A DNA stretch of 36,916 nt from an uncultured Lachnospiraceae bacterium (GCA_902800325.1 CADCDW010000038.1:1035-37950); one strand, 5' to 3'. Counted from the stretch's first letter, positions 1 to 8,619 are shown. Numbers and translations are program-made. Notes: a model not told the origin generated them from the sequence alone.

Positions 1-20
1 ATAATTTATCAAATCAATGA

Positions 21-27
21 CATACTA
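21..27 (+). promoter_or_regulatory. Sigma-G-like -10 element of the spoVA operon
   Basis: CATACTA matches the CATNNTA -10 pattern of forespore sigma-G promoters and lies about 60 bases before the spoVAA start. The matching -35 would fall at or beyond the window edge, so only half of the promoter can be checked. Known spoVA operons are sigma-G dependent, which supports the call. Confidence 0.5.
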
Positions 28-47
28 ATACCCAAATAATATCAATC

Positions 48-61
48 ATTTGATATCAAAT
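48..61. repeat. 14-bp perfect palindrome upstream of spoVAA
   Basis: ATTTGATATCAAAT reads the same on both strands and sits between the sigma-G-like -10 box and the spoVAA ribosome binding site. It could be an operator (for example for a forespore repressor) or chance in AT-rich DNA. Confidence 0.35.
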
Positions 62-88
62 TAATAAAAAACATAAGAGGCTTAAATT

Positions 89-730
89 ATGGATACAAAA
101 ACTCTTTACCTCTCACTTGAACAAAGCATTTTAGTAAACTCAAGAAAAGCTCACATAGGTGATATAGCAAAACTTTTTTGTTTGGACAAGGATATATATC
201 AGGAAATATCCAAACTTTTAGTTTTTACTTTTCCCAATACCGAAGACGGTCAACAGGTAGTTACCTCGATGAAATTAATAGAGCTTATAAATACTAAAAT
301 AAAAGACCTGGTAATTATTCCTATCGGCTCGCCTGAAACCATAGTATATTATAAAAACCCTGTTCCTATAAGGAAACTTACCCAAAAGTTAAAGGCTGTT
401 ATCCTTATTATATTTGCCTTTTTCGGAACCGGTTTTTCTATAATGTCCTACAATGGAGATGTTGGTTCAAAAGACCTGCTGGCGGATATCTACAGACTTT
501 TTACCAATGATTATACAAGCCACGAACCAAAAGGACTTTCTCTTGGAATAGTAATGTATTCGATAGGTCTTTGTGTCGGTATGATTACATTTTTCAATCA
601 TGGCATAAACCAAAAGGATACTGACGACCCTACTCCTCTTCAGGTTCAGATGCGTTTATATGAACAGAATGTCAATCAAAGTATAATTTTGGACAGTGAA
701 AGGAATAATAAAACAATAGATGCTGATTAA
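89..730 (+). CDS. spoVAA: Stage V sporulation protein AA
   Basis: 213 residues. SpoVAA is part of the SpoVA membrane system that moves Ca-dipicolinic acid into the developing spore and releases it on germination. The first roughly 100 residues are soluble, followed by two membrane segments near residues 103-121 and 153-169 and a hydrophilic tail, the usual SpoVAA layout and length. The start ATG follows an AGAGG-type ribosome binding site. Its stop overlaps the spoVAB start by 11 bases, so the two are translationally coupled. It is first in the operon AA-AB-AC-AD-AE. Identity rests on operon context plus the protein pattern. Several model clostridia lack spoVAA and spoVAB, so their presence here is worth noting. 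Confidence 0.9.
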   Translation: MDTKTLYLSLEQSILVNSRKAHIGDIAKLFCLDKDIYQEISKLLVFTFPNTEDGQQVVTSMKLIELINTKIKDLVIIPIGSPETIVYYKNPVPIRKLTQKLKAVILIIFAFFGTGFSIMSYNGDVGSKDLLADIYRLFTNDYTSHEPKGLSLGIVMYSIGLCVGMITFFNHGINQKDTDDPTPLQVQMRLYEQNVNQSIILDSERNNKTIDAD

Positions 731-1133
731 AAAAGTATTATACTTAGTTTTTTGCATTATAGCAGGAAGTGCAACTGCCGCCGGATTTGTAGCATTTATC
801 ACTTTGCTTGGTGTATTTCAAAAACTTATAGAAAAATATAAAACTGCTAAATATATAAAGAATATAGAAACTGCAATTATATCCGGAGTAACATTATTTA
901 ATCTGGTATATCTGCTAGAGCTGCCACTGCCCTTAGGGCTATGGGGCATGAGTATCATCTGCCTTTTGGGTGGTATATTTACCGGCTGTCTGGCGGGAGC
1001 ACTCGCCGAAACGTTAAATATATTTCCTATACTGTCCCGCCGTTTTAAAATACGCGATTGGCTTCCATATGTTCTGATAGCCGCCGCTTTGGGCAAGGCC
1101 ACAGGAAGCATAATTCAGTTGTTATATTTTTAA
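720..1133 (+). CDS. spoVAB: Stage V sporulation protein AB
   Basis: 137 residues, almost entirely hydrophobic, with about four membrane segments. SpoVAB is a small inner forespore membrane subunit of the SpoVA complex whose exact role is not known. The ATG at 720 lies inside the end of spoVAA, in a different frame. The stop is followed by a 31-base spacer and the spoVAC ribosome binding site. Call based on size, hydrophobicity and position between spoVAA and spoVAC. A minus-strand open frame over the same bases is a shadow. Confidence 0.87.
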   Translation: MLIKKVLYLVFCIIAGSATAAGFVAFITLLGVFQKLIEKYKTAKYIKNIETAIISGVTLFNLVYLLELPLPLGLWGMSIICLLGGIFTGCLAGALAETLNIFPILSRRFKIRDWLPYVLIAAALGKATGSIIQLLYF

Positions 1134-1164
1134 ACGATCATTAATTAATAAAGGAGATTTAAAC

Positions 1165-1626
1165 ATGAAGGTCAAACAAAATGACGAGGAATACAATAAA
1201 TATGTTGAAGCCGTAACACCTAAGCACAACACTTATATAAATTGTTTTAATGCATTTTGGGTAGGCGGTCTTATATGTGTCATCGGTCAGGGAATTATGG
1301 ATATATTTATTAATAATTTTGGTTATTCCAAGGATGATGCATCAAGCTTTACATCCATAATACTGGTATTAATAAGCGTAATACTCACATCCTTTAATAT
1401 ATATAAGAAAATAGCAAAATATGCCGGTGCCGGTGCACTGGTTCCGATTACCGGATTCGCCAACTCCGTCGCTTCTCCAACTATTGAATATAAAAAAGAA
1501 GGCGAAGTATTTGGAAAAGGCGTTAAAATTTTTACTATAGCAGGTCCTGTTATCCTCTTTGGTATTGTGACAAGCTGGTGTGCCGGTCTTATATACTACA
1601 TTTTATCTGTAGCTGAACTAATATAA
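1165..1626 (+). CDS. spoVAC: Stage V sporulation protein AC (mechanosensitive DPA channel subunit)
   Basis: 153 residues with a short charged N-terminus and three to four membrane segments. In Bacillus, SpoVAC behaves as a mechanosensitive channel for dipicolinic acid release. The conserved YAGAGALVPITGFANS stretch (about residues 86-101) is the family signature and reappears in modified form in SpoVAE of this operon, which shows that the two subunits are paralogs. An AAAGGAG ribosome binding site precedes the ATG. SpoVAC-AD-AE form the core conserved in nearly all spore formers. Confidence 0.95.
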   Translation: MKVKQNDEEYNKYVEAVTPKHNTYINCFNAFWVGGLICVIGQGIMDIFINNFGYSKDDASSFTSIILVLISVILTSFNIYKKIAKYAGAGALVPITGFANSVASPTIEYKKEGEVFGKGVKIFTIAGPVILFGIVTSWCAGLIYYILSVAELI

Positions 1627-1689
1627 AACTGCTATTTATAATGTACTCCTTTTTAAAATCATTTTAAAATATATACGAGGTATTTATAA

Positions 1690-2733
1690 ATGAAAAACAA
1701 TATAAGTAATGAACAATGCGGAAAGCAATCAATAAAATTTAATAACCCTCCTGTTATAATCAGTCACGCTTCTGTCGTGGGTGAAATGGAGGGAAAAGGT
1801 CCTTTGGCATCTTATTATGATGAAATAGAAAACGACGCAACCTTTGGACAGGACTCATGGGAAAAGGGTGAATCCGAGATGGTAAGGCGTGCTGTTTCTC
1901 TTGCCATATCAAAATCAGGTATAGACAAGGAAAATATACGGTATATCTTTGGTGGTGACCTTCTTGGGCAGCTAATAGGTACAACCTTTGGATTGAAAGA
2001 TTTTGACATACCTGTTTTCGGATTATACGGTGCATGTTCAACATGTGGTGAAGCACTCTCTCTTTCTGCCATGACAGTTGCAGCAGGCTATGCAGACTAT
2101 GTACTTGCAGCCACCAGCAGTCACTTTGCCGGAGCAGAAAAACAGTTTCGTTTTCCTTTGGAATACGGTAATCAAAGGCCACTCTCCGCCACATGGACAG
2201 TAACAGGAAGCGGTGCTTTTGTAGTTGCCGGAGCATCTAAAGAACAACCTATGTCAGGATATCCTCATATCTCTGCCATAACAACCGGCAAGATAGTTGA
2301 TTATGGTGTAAGGGACAGCATGAATATGGGGGCATGTATGGCTCCTGCCGCAGCAGATGTCATATACCAATCTATGTATGATTTATCATTAAAGCCAAAT
2401 GATTTTAATAAAATTATAACCGGTGATTTAGGAAAAGTGGGTAGTGAAATTCTTATAAAGCTTCTTCGGGACAATGGAATAGATATTGAAAAACAGCATA
2501 TGGACTGCGGTGTGGAAATATTTGATAACAGTGAACAGGATACTCATAGCGGCGGAAGCGGCTGCGGATGTTCAGCCGTAACATTGGCAGGTTATATACT
2601 TCATAAACTAAATGAACATGAATGGAAAAGAGTCTTATTTGTCCCAACAGGTGCACTATTATCAACCGTAAGTTATAACGAAGGAGAGACCATCCCCGGT
2701 ATAGCTCATGCCCTTCTTATAGAACAGGGATAA
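1690..2733 (+). CDS. spoVAD: Stage V sporulation protein AD (DPA-binding, thiolase-like fold)
   Basis: 347 residues, the normal length. SpoVAD is the soluble, membrane-associated subunit that binds dipicolinic acid on the outer face of the spore inner membrane. It has a thiolase-like fold: the GLYGACSTCGEALSL segment (about residues 113-127) sits where thiolases carry their catalytic cysteine, and the C-terminal Gly-rich GGSGCGCSA region (about 288-296) is also typical. An ACGAGG ribosome binding site lies upstream of the ATG. Position between spoVAC and spoVAE is canonical. Confidence 0.96.
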   Translation: MKNNISNEQCGKQSIKFNNPPVIISHASVVGEMEGKGPLASYYDEIENDATFGQDSWEKGESEMVRRAVSLAISKSGIDKENIRYIFGGDLLGQLIGTTFGLKDFDIPVFGLYGACSTCGEALSLSAMTVAAGYADYVLAATSSHFAGAEKQFRFPLEYGNQRPLSATWTVTGSGAFVVAGASKEQPMSGYPHISAITTGKIVDYGVRDSMNMGACMAPAAADVIYQSMYDLSLKPNDFNKIITGDLGKVGSEILIKLLRDNGIDIEKQHMDCGVEIFDNSEQDTHSGGSGCGCSAVTLAGYILHKLNEHEWKRVLFVPTGALLSTVSYNEGETIPGIAHALLIEQG

Positions 2734-2795
2734 TTTTGTTAATACAATACAGGTAAATAACATTAAATATATAAATAATAGAATTGGAGAAAAAT

Positions 2796-3155
2796 ATGGA
2801 TTATGTAAAAGCCTTTTTAATAGGCGGAATTATATGTCTTTTAGCACAGATACTGATGGACAATACAAAGCTGATGCCCGGACGAGTTATGGTTATTTTA
2901 GTATGTACAGGTGTAATACTCGGAGCCATAGGACTCTATGAACCATTTTTAAATTATGCAGGTGCCGGTGCATCTATACCTCTTTCAGGATTTGGGTATA
3001 ATCTCTGGAAAGGTGTAAAAGAAAGCATTGATTCAGATGGTTTTTTAGGCTTGTTCAGAGGCGGCTTTAAAATGGCTGCTGTCGGAACATCGGCCGCACT
3101 CATTTTTTCTTATATAGCATCGCTAATCTTTCAGCCTAAGATGCCTAAAAACTAA
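2796..3155 (+). CDS. spoVAE: Stage V sporulation protein AE (SpoVAEB type)
   Basis: 119 residues from the ATG at 2796. An open frame begins at a TTG four codons earlier, but TTGGAG there is itself the ribosome binding site, so the ATG is the better start. Three to four membrane segments surround the YAGAGASIPLSGFGYN motif (about residues 54-69), which parallels SpoVAC. This is the small membrane subunit often called SpoVAEB; the soluble SpoVAEA and SpoVAF are absent. It is the last gene of the operon and converges on yebC. Confidence 0.93.
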   Translation: MDYVKAFLIGGIICLLAQILMDNTKLMPGRVMVILVCTGVILGAIGLYEPFLNYAGAGASIPLSGFGYNLWKGVKESIDSDGFLGLFRGGFKMAAVGTSAALIFSYIASLIFQPKMPKN

Positions 3156-3202
3156 ACATTGCTAACAAGCATATGCTTTTTATATAGATGCGTGAACGAA
3201 CT

Positions 3203-3247
3203 GCAAAAGCAGTCCGTCCATGCAAAAAGAGGACGGCTGCTTTTCGC
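3203..3247 (+). terminator. Strong hairpin after spoVAE, probable terminator
   Basis: The arms CCGTCC/GGACGG and AAAAGCAG/CTGCTTTT pair around an 11-base loop, with a single bulged T. The 3' arm contains TTTT but no long T tract follows, so termination strength is uncertain. It lies 48 bases after the spoVA stop codon. Confidence 0.5.
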
Positions 3248-3290
3248 AATCGCCCTCTACATAGCAACTTTTCTTCTTTTTCTTCTATTA

Positions 3291-3364
3291 AAAATTGTCC
3301 ATATAGGTACACGCATAGCTCGCTGACGCTCACGCTATGCTTAGTACCTATATGGACAATTTTT
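3291..3364. repeat. Nested palindrome, copy 1 (conserved core inside locus-specific arms)
   Basis: The 20-base arms at 3291-3310 and 3345-3364 are fully complementary (AAAATTGTCC... and ...GGACAATTTT, closing at GGTAC/GTACC). They enclose a core with GCATAGC at 3313-3319 and GCTATGC at 3334-3340 around a GCT-rich loop. The core recurs at about 22981 and 25681, while the outer arms do not. It lies between convergent spoVAE and yebC and ends in TTTT on either strand, so it may act as a two-way terminator. Confidence 0.8.
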
Positions 3365-3375
3365 ATATTTATACA

Positions 3376-3571
3376 AATGCTAGCAAGCTGCCGTCCCCCT
3401 TGTCGATTTCATCGACAAGTAGGTCCTCGTAAATAAACGCCGTTATGTTTTCGTCCCCCTTGTCGATTTCATCGACAAGTAGGTCCTCGTAAAAAAATGC
3501 TAGCAAGCTGCCGTCCCCCTTGTCGATTTCATCGACAAGTAGGTCCTCGTAAAAAAATGCTAGCAAGCTGC
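3376..3571. repeat. 60-bp tandem repeat array, 3 full copies plus a partial fourth
   Basis: Three consecutive 60-base units share CGTCCCCCTTGTCGAT, ATCGACAAGTAGGTCCTCG and a joining TTC, followed by a partial unit that fuses to the yebC terminator. Each unit holds a perfect hairpin with 9-base arms and a 3-base loop (3399-3419, 3459-3479, 3519-3539). Units 1 and 3 share the GCTAGCAAGCTGC segment; unit 2 has a different 19 bases there. Because 60 is a multiple of three, the minus strand is open through the array with a 20-residue repeat, but it has no ATG or ribosome binding site. Confidence 0.9.
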
Positions 3572-3579
3572 ATTTTTTT
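3551..3579 (-). terminator. Intrinsic terminator overlapping the yebC stop codon
   Basis: AAAAAAATGC at 3551-3560 pairs with GCATTTTTTT at 3570-3579, and an inner AGC/GCT extends the stem. The run of T on both strands makes it a plausible two-way terminator. The last two bases of the yebC stop codon lie inside it. One half is copied in the neighbouring 60-bp repeats. Confidence 0.7.
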
Positions 3580-4306
3580 ACTCGTCCCAGTTGTGATATA
3601 CGCTTTGGACGTCGTCGTCCTCATCGAGCATGTCGAGGATGCGGTTCATTTTTTTGATATCGTCCTCACTGGTAAGTTCAACATAGTTTTGTGGTATCAT
3701 AGTTACTTCTGCTGATGCCATAGGTATGTTTTCTTTTTCAAGTGCTTCTCTTACTGCTGTAAAATCATCCGGAGTGGTTAAAATTTCAAAGCTGTCTTCT
3801 TCATCGGAAAAATCTTCTGCTCCTGCATCAAGTGCAAGCATCATAAGATCATCAGCTTCCATATCACACTCTTCTTTATCGATTATAATCTGACCTTTTT
3901 CATCAAACATAAACGATACACAACCTGTGGTTCCAACATTTCCACCACCCTTTGTAAATGCATTACGTACATTTGATGCTGTTCTGTTTTTATTGTCTGT
4001 AAGCGCATTTACTATTATGGCGGTTCCACTTGGACCATATCCTTCATATGTAATAGAAACATAGTTTACTGAGTTAGCATCACCGGCAGCCTTTTTGATT
4101 CCTCTTTCAATTGTGTCATTTGGCATATTGTTAGCTTTAGCTTTAGCGATTACATCACGAAGCTTACTGTTATTTGCAGGATCTGCTCCTCCCTCTTTAA
4201 CAGCAACAGCTATTTCTCTACCGATTATAGTAAAAATCTTACCCTTTGCCGCATCATTTTTTTCCTTCTTGTGCTTAATGTTTGCAAATTTTGAATGTCC
4301 TGACAT
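3578..4306 (-). CDS. yebC: YebC/PmpR family protein
   Basis: 242 residues, the normal family length. YebC-family proteins are widespread; members have been described both as DNA-binding regulators and, more recently, as translation factors that help ribosomes through proline-rich stretches. The N-terminal [14 protein letters not shown] signature, the [11 protein letters not shown] segment (about residues 84-94) and the [14 protein letters not shown] segment are diagnostic. The ATG sits 5 bases after the stop of the CBS gene, and its AAGGAG ribosome binding site is formed by the last codons of that gene. The C-terminus is acidic (LDEDDDVQS) as usual. Confidence 0.96.
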   Translation of the reverse strand: MSGHSKFANIKHKKEKNDAAKGKIFTIIGREIAVAVKEGGADPANNSKLRDVIAKAKANNMPNDTIERGIKKAAGDANSVNYVSITYEGYGPSGTAIIVNALTDNKNRTASNVRNAFTKGGGNVGTTGCVSFMFDEKGQIIIDKEECDMEADDLMMLALDAGAEDFSDEEDSFEILTTPDDFTAVREALEKENIPMASAEVTMIPQNYVELTSEDDIKKMNRILDMLDEDDDVQSVYHNWDE

Positions 4307-4311
4307 ATTTT

Positions 4312-5151
4312 TTACTCCTTATCTTTCTCTTCTTCATTAGTTTTTTCAACTCGTACAAGACGTATCATCTTGTCTGATATTTTTACAGGGATAAATTTAT
4401 AACCCTGATAAACAATCTCTATTTTTTCATTTTCTTCCGGTATTCTTTCAAGCTTATATAACAAAAATCCGTTTAATGTTTCAAAGTCTTCATCCGGAAA
4501 CTCTATCGAAATCTCATCAGATATATCACTTAAAAATGCTTCTCCGTTCATAAGGTAAGCATCTCTTGATATACTCTTTATATTTTCCACTTCTTCTTCA
4601 TCATGCTCATCAAATATATTTCCGACTATCTCTTCTATAATATCCTCCATTGCTACAAGACCTTCAGTCTGACCATACTCATCGAGGACTATAGCCATAT
4701 GTATCTTTTCATTTTGCATCTTTTGAAGAAGCTTGGATATATTAAAGGTCGGATGGATAAATATAGGTTCTTCCAGTATCTCCTTTATATTTTGTTTTGG
4801 ATTTTCAAGATAAGCTGCGATTAAATCCTTCAGGTGTATAACTCCTATTATATTATCTATATCTTCTTCATATACCGGATATCTTGAAAAGCTGTTTTCC
4901 AAAGCAAAATTTAATGCTTCTTCTACATCTACTGTATCTTCAAGAGCAATTATCTTCTGTCTGCTCGTCATAATATCCCTTGCATTTTTATCTGAGAACT
5001 CAAATATATTGGATATCATTTCAGCTTCGTTTTCTTCAATCACACCCTGCTCATGGCCTTCCTCAACCATAGATAAAATGTCTTCTTCAACTTTTTCCTC
5101 ATTAACTTTTTTGGAAAATAATTTTTTAAAGCCTCCGGGCCCGCCCGCCAT
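4312..5151 (-). CDS. CorC/HlyC-like CBS-domain protein lacking the DUF21 membrane domain
   Basis: 279 residues. Order: acidic N-terminal region with the [17 protein letters not shown] segment typical of the family (about residues 48-64), a CBS pair (about 60-175, with [24 protein letters not shown] in the second) and a C-terminal CorC_HlyC domain (about 190-270). Full-length relatives carry an N-terminal DUF21/CNNM transporter domain; this soluble short form lacks it, like E. coli CorC. CorC is linked to magnesium/cobalt efflux and the HlyC name comes from an old haemolysin report; the actual role here is unknown. An AAGGAG site precedes the ATG. Coupled to yebC downstream. Confidence 0.88.
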   Translation of the reverse strand: MAGGPGGFKKLFSKKVNEEKVEEDILSMVEEGHEQGVIEENEAEMISNIFEFSDKNARDIMTSRQKIIALEDTVDVEEALNFALENSFSRYPVYEEDIDNIIGVIHLKDLIAAYLENPKQNIKEILEEPIFIHPTFNISKLLQKMQNEKIHMAIVLDEYGQTEGLVAMEDIIEEIVGNIFDEHDEEEVENIKSISRDAYLMNGEAFLSDISDEISIEFPDEDFETLNGFLLYKLERIPEENEKIEIVYQGYKFIPVKISDKMIRLVRVEKTNEEEKDKE

Positions 5152-5219
5152 AGTATTTCTCCTTGTATAATCTACCTTAGTTACAATTATATTTACAATT
5201 AAAATTCCATATATTGTAT

Positions 5220-5561
5220 TTATAATTCCAAACTTATCTTCAATGCTTCATTTACCCTTCTTATAATACTGTTGTCAAGATGACAAACTTTTTCCTTTAA
5301 TCTTTGTTTATCAACCGTTCTAAGCTGTTCCAATAGTATAACAGAATCCTTTGCTATATCGCAATACCTTGAATCAAGTTCAACATGTGTCGGCAGCTTT
5401 GCTTTATGTAGCTGAGATGTAATCGCTGCTATAATTACCGTTGAACTATGTTTATTTCCTGCTTCATTTTGAATTATAAGTACCGGTCTTATGCCACCTT
5501 GTTCAGAACCGACTACCGGTCTTAAGTCTGCGTAATAAATATCGCCCCTTCTGATTATCAA
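5220..5561 (-). CDS. mazF: MazF/EndoA-type mRNA interferase, no adjacent antitoxin
   Basis: 113 residues from the TTG at 5561. The GTG at 5570 touches the GGGAG ribosome binding site and cannot use it, while TTG is 10 bases away and gives an N-terminus (MIIRRGD) parallel to Bacillus EndoA. MazF cuts single-stranded mRNA at short motifs. The core segments [20 protein letters not shown] and [13 protein letters not shown] are intact, including the Arg of GIRPV and the Thr of AAIT that are catalytic in EndoA. In Bacillus the order is alr-mazE-mazF; here only 163 bases separate alr from mazF and no MazE frame fits. Probably cotranscribed with alr. Confidence 0.92.
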   Translation of the reverse strand: MIIRRGDIYYADLRPVVGSEQGGIRPVLIIQNEAGNKHSSTVIIAAITSQLHKAKLPTHVELDSRYCDIAKDSVILLEQLRTVDKQRLKEKVCHLDNSIIRRVNEALKISLEL

Positions 5562-5724
5562 TTTCTTCACACTCCCATAGTCATTAATTAACTAATCAAA
5601 GTATTTCCAATAATCAACCGGTATATTCAATTTAGTTATCTTTTTGTAACATAACCTAAGCATCGGTTTACTCATATAACAGGCAAAACAAATATTTTAA
5701 ATTATTAAACTGATCTATAGTTTA

Positions 5725-6894
5725 TCAGACAAGATAATTTACACAGATATTCTCTTTACCTTCTTCATAATATACTCTCGGCACACGCCTTGATATATTG
5801 CAAACAAGTTCATAATTAAAGCTTGCCGCAGGCTCTGCAACCTCTTCGACAGTTATCTTTACGTCGTCTGACCCACCTATAAGTATGACCTCATCGCGAA
5901 GTTTTGCTTCCGGAATATCCGTTACATCAACCATAATCTGATCCATACATACTCTACCAAGTATCGGTGCATATTTACCATGTATTATAACCCTTCCTTT
6001 ACCTGACTGAGCTCTTGGATATCCGTCTGCATATCCTACAGTTACTGTCGCAATCCTTGTTTCCTTTTGAGTGACAAATGTCCAGCCATAACTTACACCC
6101 ACACCTGCAGGAAGCGTTTTTATATGTGCTATATGAGCCACAAGCGACATCACAGGTTTTATTATAACAGACTTGTCAACCTCATCTGAAGGATATAGAC
6201 CATAAGTTACTATACCGAGTCTTATCATATCAAACTCATTATCTTTAAGCTCCATGGTTCCAGCAGAATTATCTATATGTTTTATAGCAAAACTCATGCC
6301 CTTTTTCTCAAGCTCGGATATAAACCGCTTGAACTTTTCTTTCTGTCCTAATGCTGCGGTTTTGTCAAATTCATCAGCCTTGGCATAGTGCGTAAATATT
6401 CCTTCTATATCAAGTCCTTCTAAATCCTTTAGCTTAACTGCCTCATTTACTCCGTTATCATCAGTCAAAAAGCCGATACGCGACATACCCGTATCAACCT
6501 TGATATGTACCTTTGCCTTCTTTCCCTTAGACAAGGCAAGCTCAGATAATATCTTGCACTCCTCAACATCATAAACTGCCTGTGTTATATTATATGCAAT
6601 CAACTTGTCATAATTATCTCTATCTGTATATCCTATTATTAAAATAGGTGTATTTATTCCGGCTTTTCTTAGTTCTACAGCCTCATCTATAGTAGCTACT
6701 CCATAATAATCCGCAAGATCAAGCGTCCTCTTGGCAACCATAACAGAACCATGGCCATATGCATCTGCCTTAATAACAAGAAGAACCTTCATATCAGGCT
6801 TAACCAGTGATTTCATGGTTTTAACATTGTACCTTAAATTATCAATATCAATTCCTGCATATATTCTGTTGTAGCCCTCTTTATCTGTTGACAT
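5725..6894 (-). CDS. alr: Alanine racemase
   Basis: 389 residues. PLP-dependent enzyme that interconverts L- and D-alanine for peptidoglycan. The PLP lysine is K42 in VIKADAYGHG, and the second catalytic base is Y268 in GVSYGWTF. The N-terminal TIM barrel and C-terminal beta domain are full length. The ATG follows AGGAGG at good spacing. It lies 67 bases after the NAD(P)HX repair gene, and mazF follows, the neighbourhood known from many Firmicutes. Confidence 0.97.
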   Translation of the reverse strand: MSTDKEGYNRIYAGIDIDNLRYNVKTMKSLVKPDMKVLLVIKADAYGHGSVMVAKRTLDLADYYGVATIDEAVELRKAGINTPILIIGYTDRDNYDKLIAYNITQAVYDVEECKILSELALSKGKKAKVHIKVDTGMSRIGFLTDDNGVNEAVKLKDLEGLDIEGIFTHYAKADEFDKTAALGQKEKFKRFISELEKKGMSFAIKHIDNSAGTMELKDNEFDMIRLGIVTYGLYPSDEVDKSVIIKPVMSLVAHIAHIKTLPAGVGVSYGWTFVTQKETRIATVTVGYADGYPRAQSGKGRVIIHGKYAPILGRVCMDQIMVDVTDIPEAKLRDEVILIGGSDDVKITVEEVAEPAASFNYELVCNISRRVPRVYYEEGKENICVNYLV

Positions 6895-6961
6895 TTCTTA
6901 CCTCCTGATAATTAACTACTCAATAATTACAATATATTCATATTATCAAAAAATTTTATAT

Positions 6962-8491
6962 TTATCTGTTATTTTCAATACTCTCATAGCTTTCATATCC
7001 TTCCAGCACCTTGGTTATACTTCTTACGATATCAGTTGCTATCATACTGTATCTGCCTTTTTCAACAGCAGCATATTTACCTGCAAGTCCATGCATACAT
7101 ACTCCAAGCTTTGCGGCCTCATATATATCCATCCCCTGACCTAAAAGTCCTGCTAAAATACCAGAAAGTACATCACCTGAACCGCCTGTTGCCATACCGT
7201 TATTGCCGGTCATATTGACATAGGCATGTACATCGCTGTCTGCAACTATGGTTCTCGAATCCTTCAGTACCACTACTATATTATATTCCTTAGCAAATTC
7301 TCTTGCTATATCATATTTATTTTCTTTAATAGTTGCAACTTTTTCATCAGAAAGTCGTGACATTTCCATAAGATGCGGTGTAACTATAACCTCAGCATCA
7401 GTTTTTTTAAGCCAATCCTTATGCTCTGACAAAATATTTAACGCATCTGCATCTGCTATGATTTTCTTATCGTAACCCTCAAATGTCATTTTAACTATTT
7501 TCTTTGCATAATCACTTGTACCAAGCCCCGGTCCTATAACTATTACATCCGACCATTTAAGAATATCCAAAACTGCTGCTTCTATAGAACTGTCATCTTT
7601 CGTATCGTAAGATATGAGCATTGCCTCCGGAATTCTTTGCTGGATAATCTCTCTGTTTTCTTCAGTTGTACAAACCTTGACAAGTCCACAACCCATTCTG
7701 TAGGCTGATTCAGCAGCAAACATACATGCGCCCGCCATATTTTTACTGCCTGCTATAATACCTATCTTTCCATAGCTTCCCTTGTGAGAATCCACCTTAC
7801 GTGCAGGAAGCTTTTCCTCAACATCCTTTTCATCATAGGTATATAATCTTGGAGATATCTGATCTATAACATGAGCCGGGATTCCGATAGATGACACTAT
7901 AACATTACCACTGTACTCAAAACCTGCACCCGTTATCATGCCAAGCTTCATAAGTTCAAAGGTTATGGTTGTGTCCGCTTTAAATGCAGTATCCAATATA
8001 AAGCCTGTATAAGAATCTATTCCTGACGGGATGTCTATGGCAATCTTATAAGCATCAAGGTCATTCATGATATGTATGGCTTCTGCATGTCTTCCATGTA
8101 CGGAACGGTTTAATCCCACGCCAAATATACCGTCTATTACAACATCATAGCCGTAGTCTATTATCTCATCGACAAAATTAAGATTAAGCTTTTTAGCTAT
8201 ACTATACTGTTGCTTAAATCCCTCGCTTTGCTTTCCTATTTCATTTATCCAATATATATCAACCTTGTATCCGTCCTCATGCAGCATACGAGCAACGGCA
8301 ATTCCGTCACCGCCGTTATTGCCGCTTTCAACAACCACAAGTACCTTTTTTCGTCTGTCAAATCTTTCCGCAACAAATTTAAATACATTAAAAGCTGCCC
8401 TTTCCATAAGTACCATCTGAGGTATCCCTATTGTATTGATAGTATAGTCATCTATCCGTGACATTTCGTCACCACTTGCAACGTATTTCAT
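6962..8491 (-). CDS. nnr: Bifunctional NAD(P)HX epimerase / ADP-dependent NAD(P)HX dehydratase
   Basis: 509 residues, two fused domains. The N-terminal YjeF_N epimerase domain (about 1-210) carries VVVESGNNGGDGIAVARML. The C-terminal ribokinase-like dehydratase domain (about 225-495) carries GSYGKIGIIAGSKNMAGA, VIVIGPGLGTSDYA and NGMATGGSGDVLSGILAGLL. Together they repair hydrated NADH and NADPH. Domain fusion is the common bacterial form. GAGGCGGGG lies before the ATG. A 198-base spacer with a terminator separates it from dusB, so it probably starts its own unit leading into alr and mazF. Confidence 0.95.
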   Translation of the reverse strand: MKYVASGDEMSRIDDYTINTIGIPQMVLMERAAFNVFKFVAERFDRRKKVLVVVESGNNGGDGIAVARMLHEDGYKVDIYWINEIGKQSEGFKQQYSIAKKLNLNFVDEIIDYGYDVVIDGIFGVGLNRSVHGRHAEAIHIMNDLDAYKIAIDIPSGIDSYTGFILDTAFKADTTITFELMKLGMITGAGFEYSGNVIVSSIGIPAHVIDQISPRLYTYDEKDVEEKLPARKVDSHKGSYGKIGIIAGSKNMAGACMFAAESAYRMGCGLVKVCTTEENREIIQQRIPEAMLISYDTKDDSSIEAAVLDILKWSDVIVIGPGLGTSDYAKKIVKMTFEGYDKKIIADADALNILSEHKDWLKKTDAEVIVTPHLMEMSRLSDEKVATIKENKYDIAREFAKEYNIVVVLKDSRTIVADSDVHAYVNMTGNNGMATGGSGDVLSGILAGLLGQGMDIYEAAKLGVCMHGLAGKYAAVEKGRYSMIATDIVRSITKVLEGYESYESIENNR

Positions 8492-8534
8492 TTTCCCCGC
8501 CTCTTTTCAAAATTCTTTCCTTTTTGTGAAGTAT

Positions 8535-8566
8535 AAAAGGAATAATAAGTAATCATTATTCCTTTT
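8535..8566 (-). terminator. Terminator between dusB and the NAD(P)HX repair gene
   Basis: AAAAGGAATAAT at 8535-8546 pairs perfectly with ATTATTCCTTTT at 8555-8566 around an 8-base loop. The T-rich tail reads on either strand. It most likely ends the dapA-to-dusB transcript. Confidence 0.75.
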
Positions 8567-8619
8567 TACATTAACTTATATATTATATTATATTGTGACG
8601 CTTCATGCAAGAGATTGTA

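Noticed and set aside
3369..3566. 65-codon minus-strand frame through the tandem repeat
   Set aside because: It starts with TTG, has no ribosome binding site, and stays open only because the 60-base unit is a multiple of three without stops.
3376..3571. CRISPR-like look of the 60-bp repeats
   Set aside because: Two of the intervening segments are identical and only about 19 bases long, repeats are longer than the spacers, and there are no cas genes.
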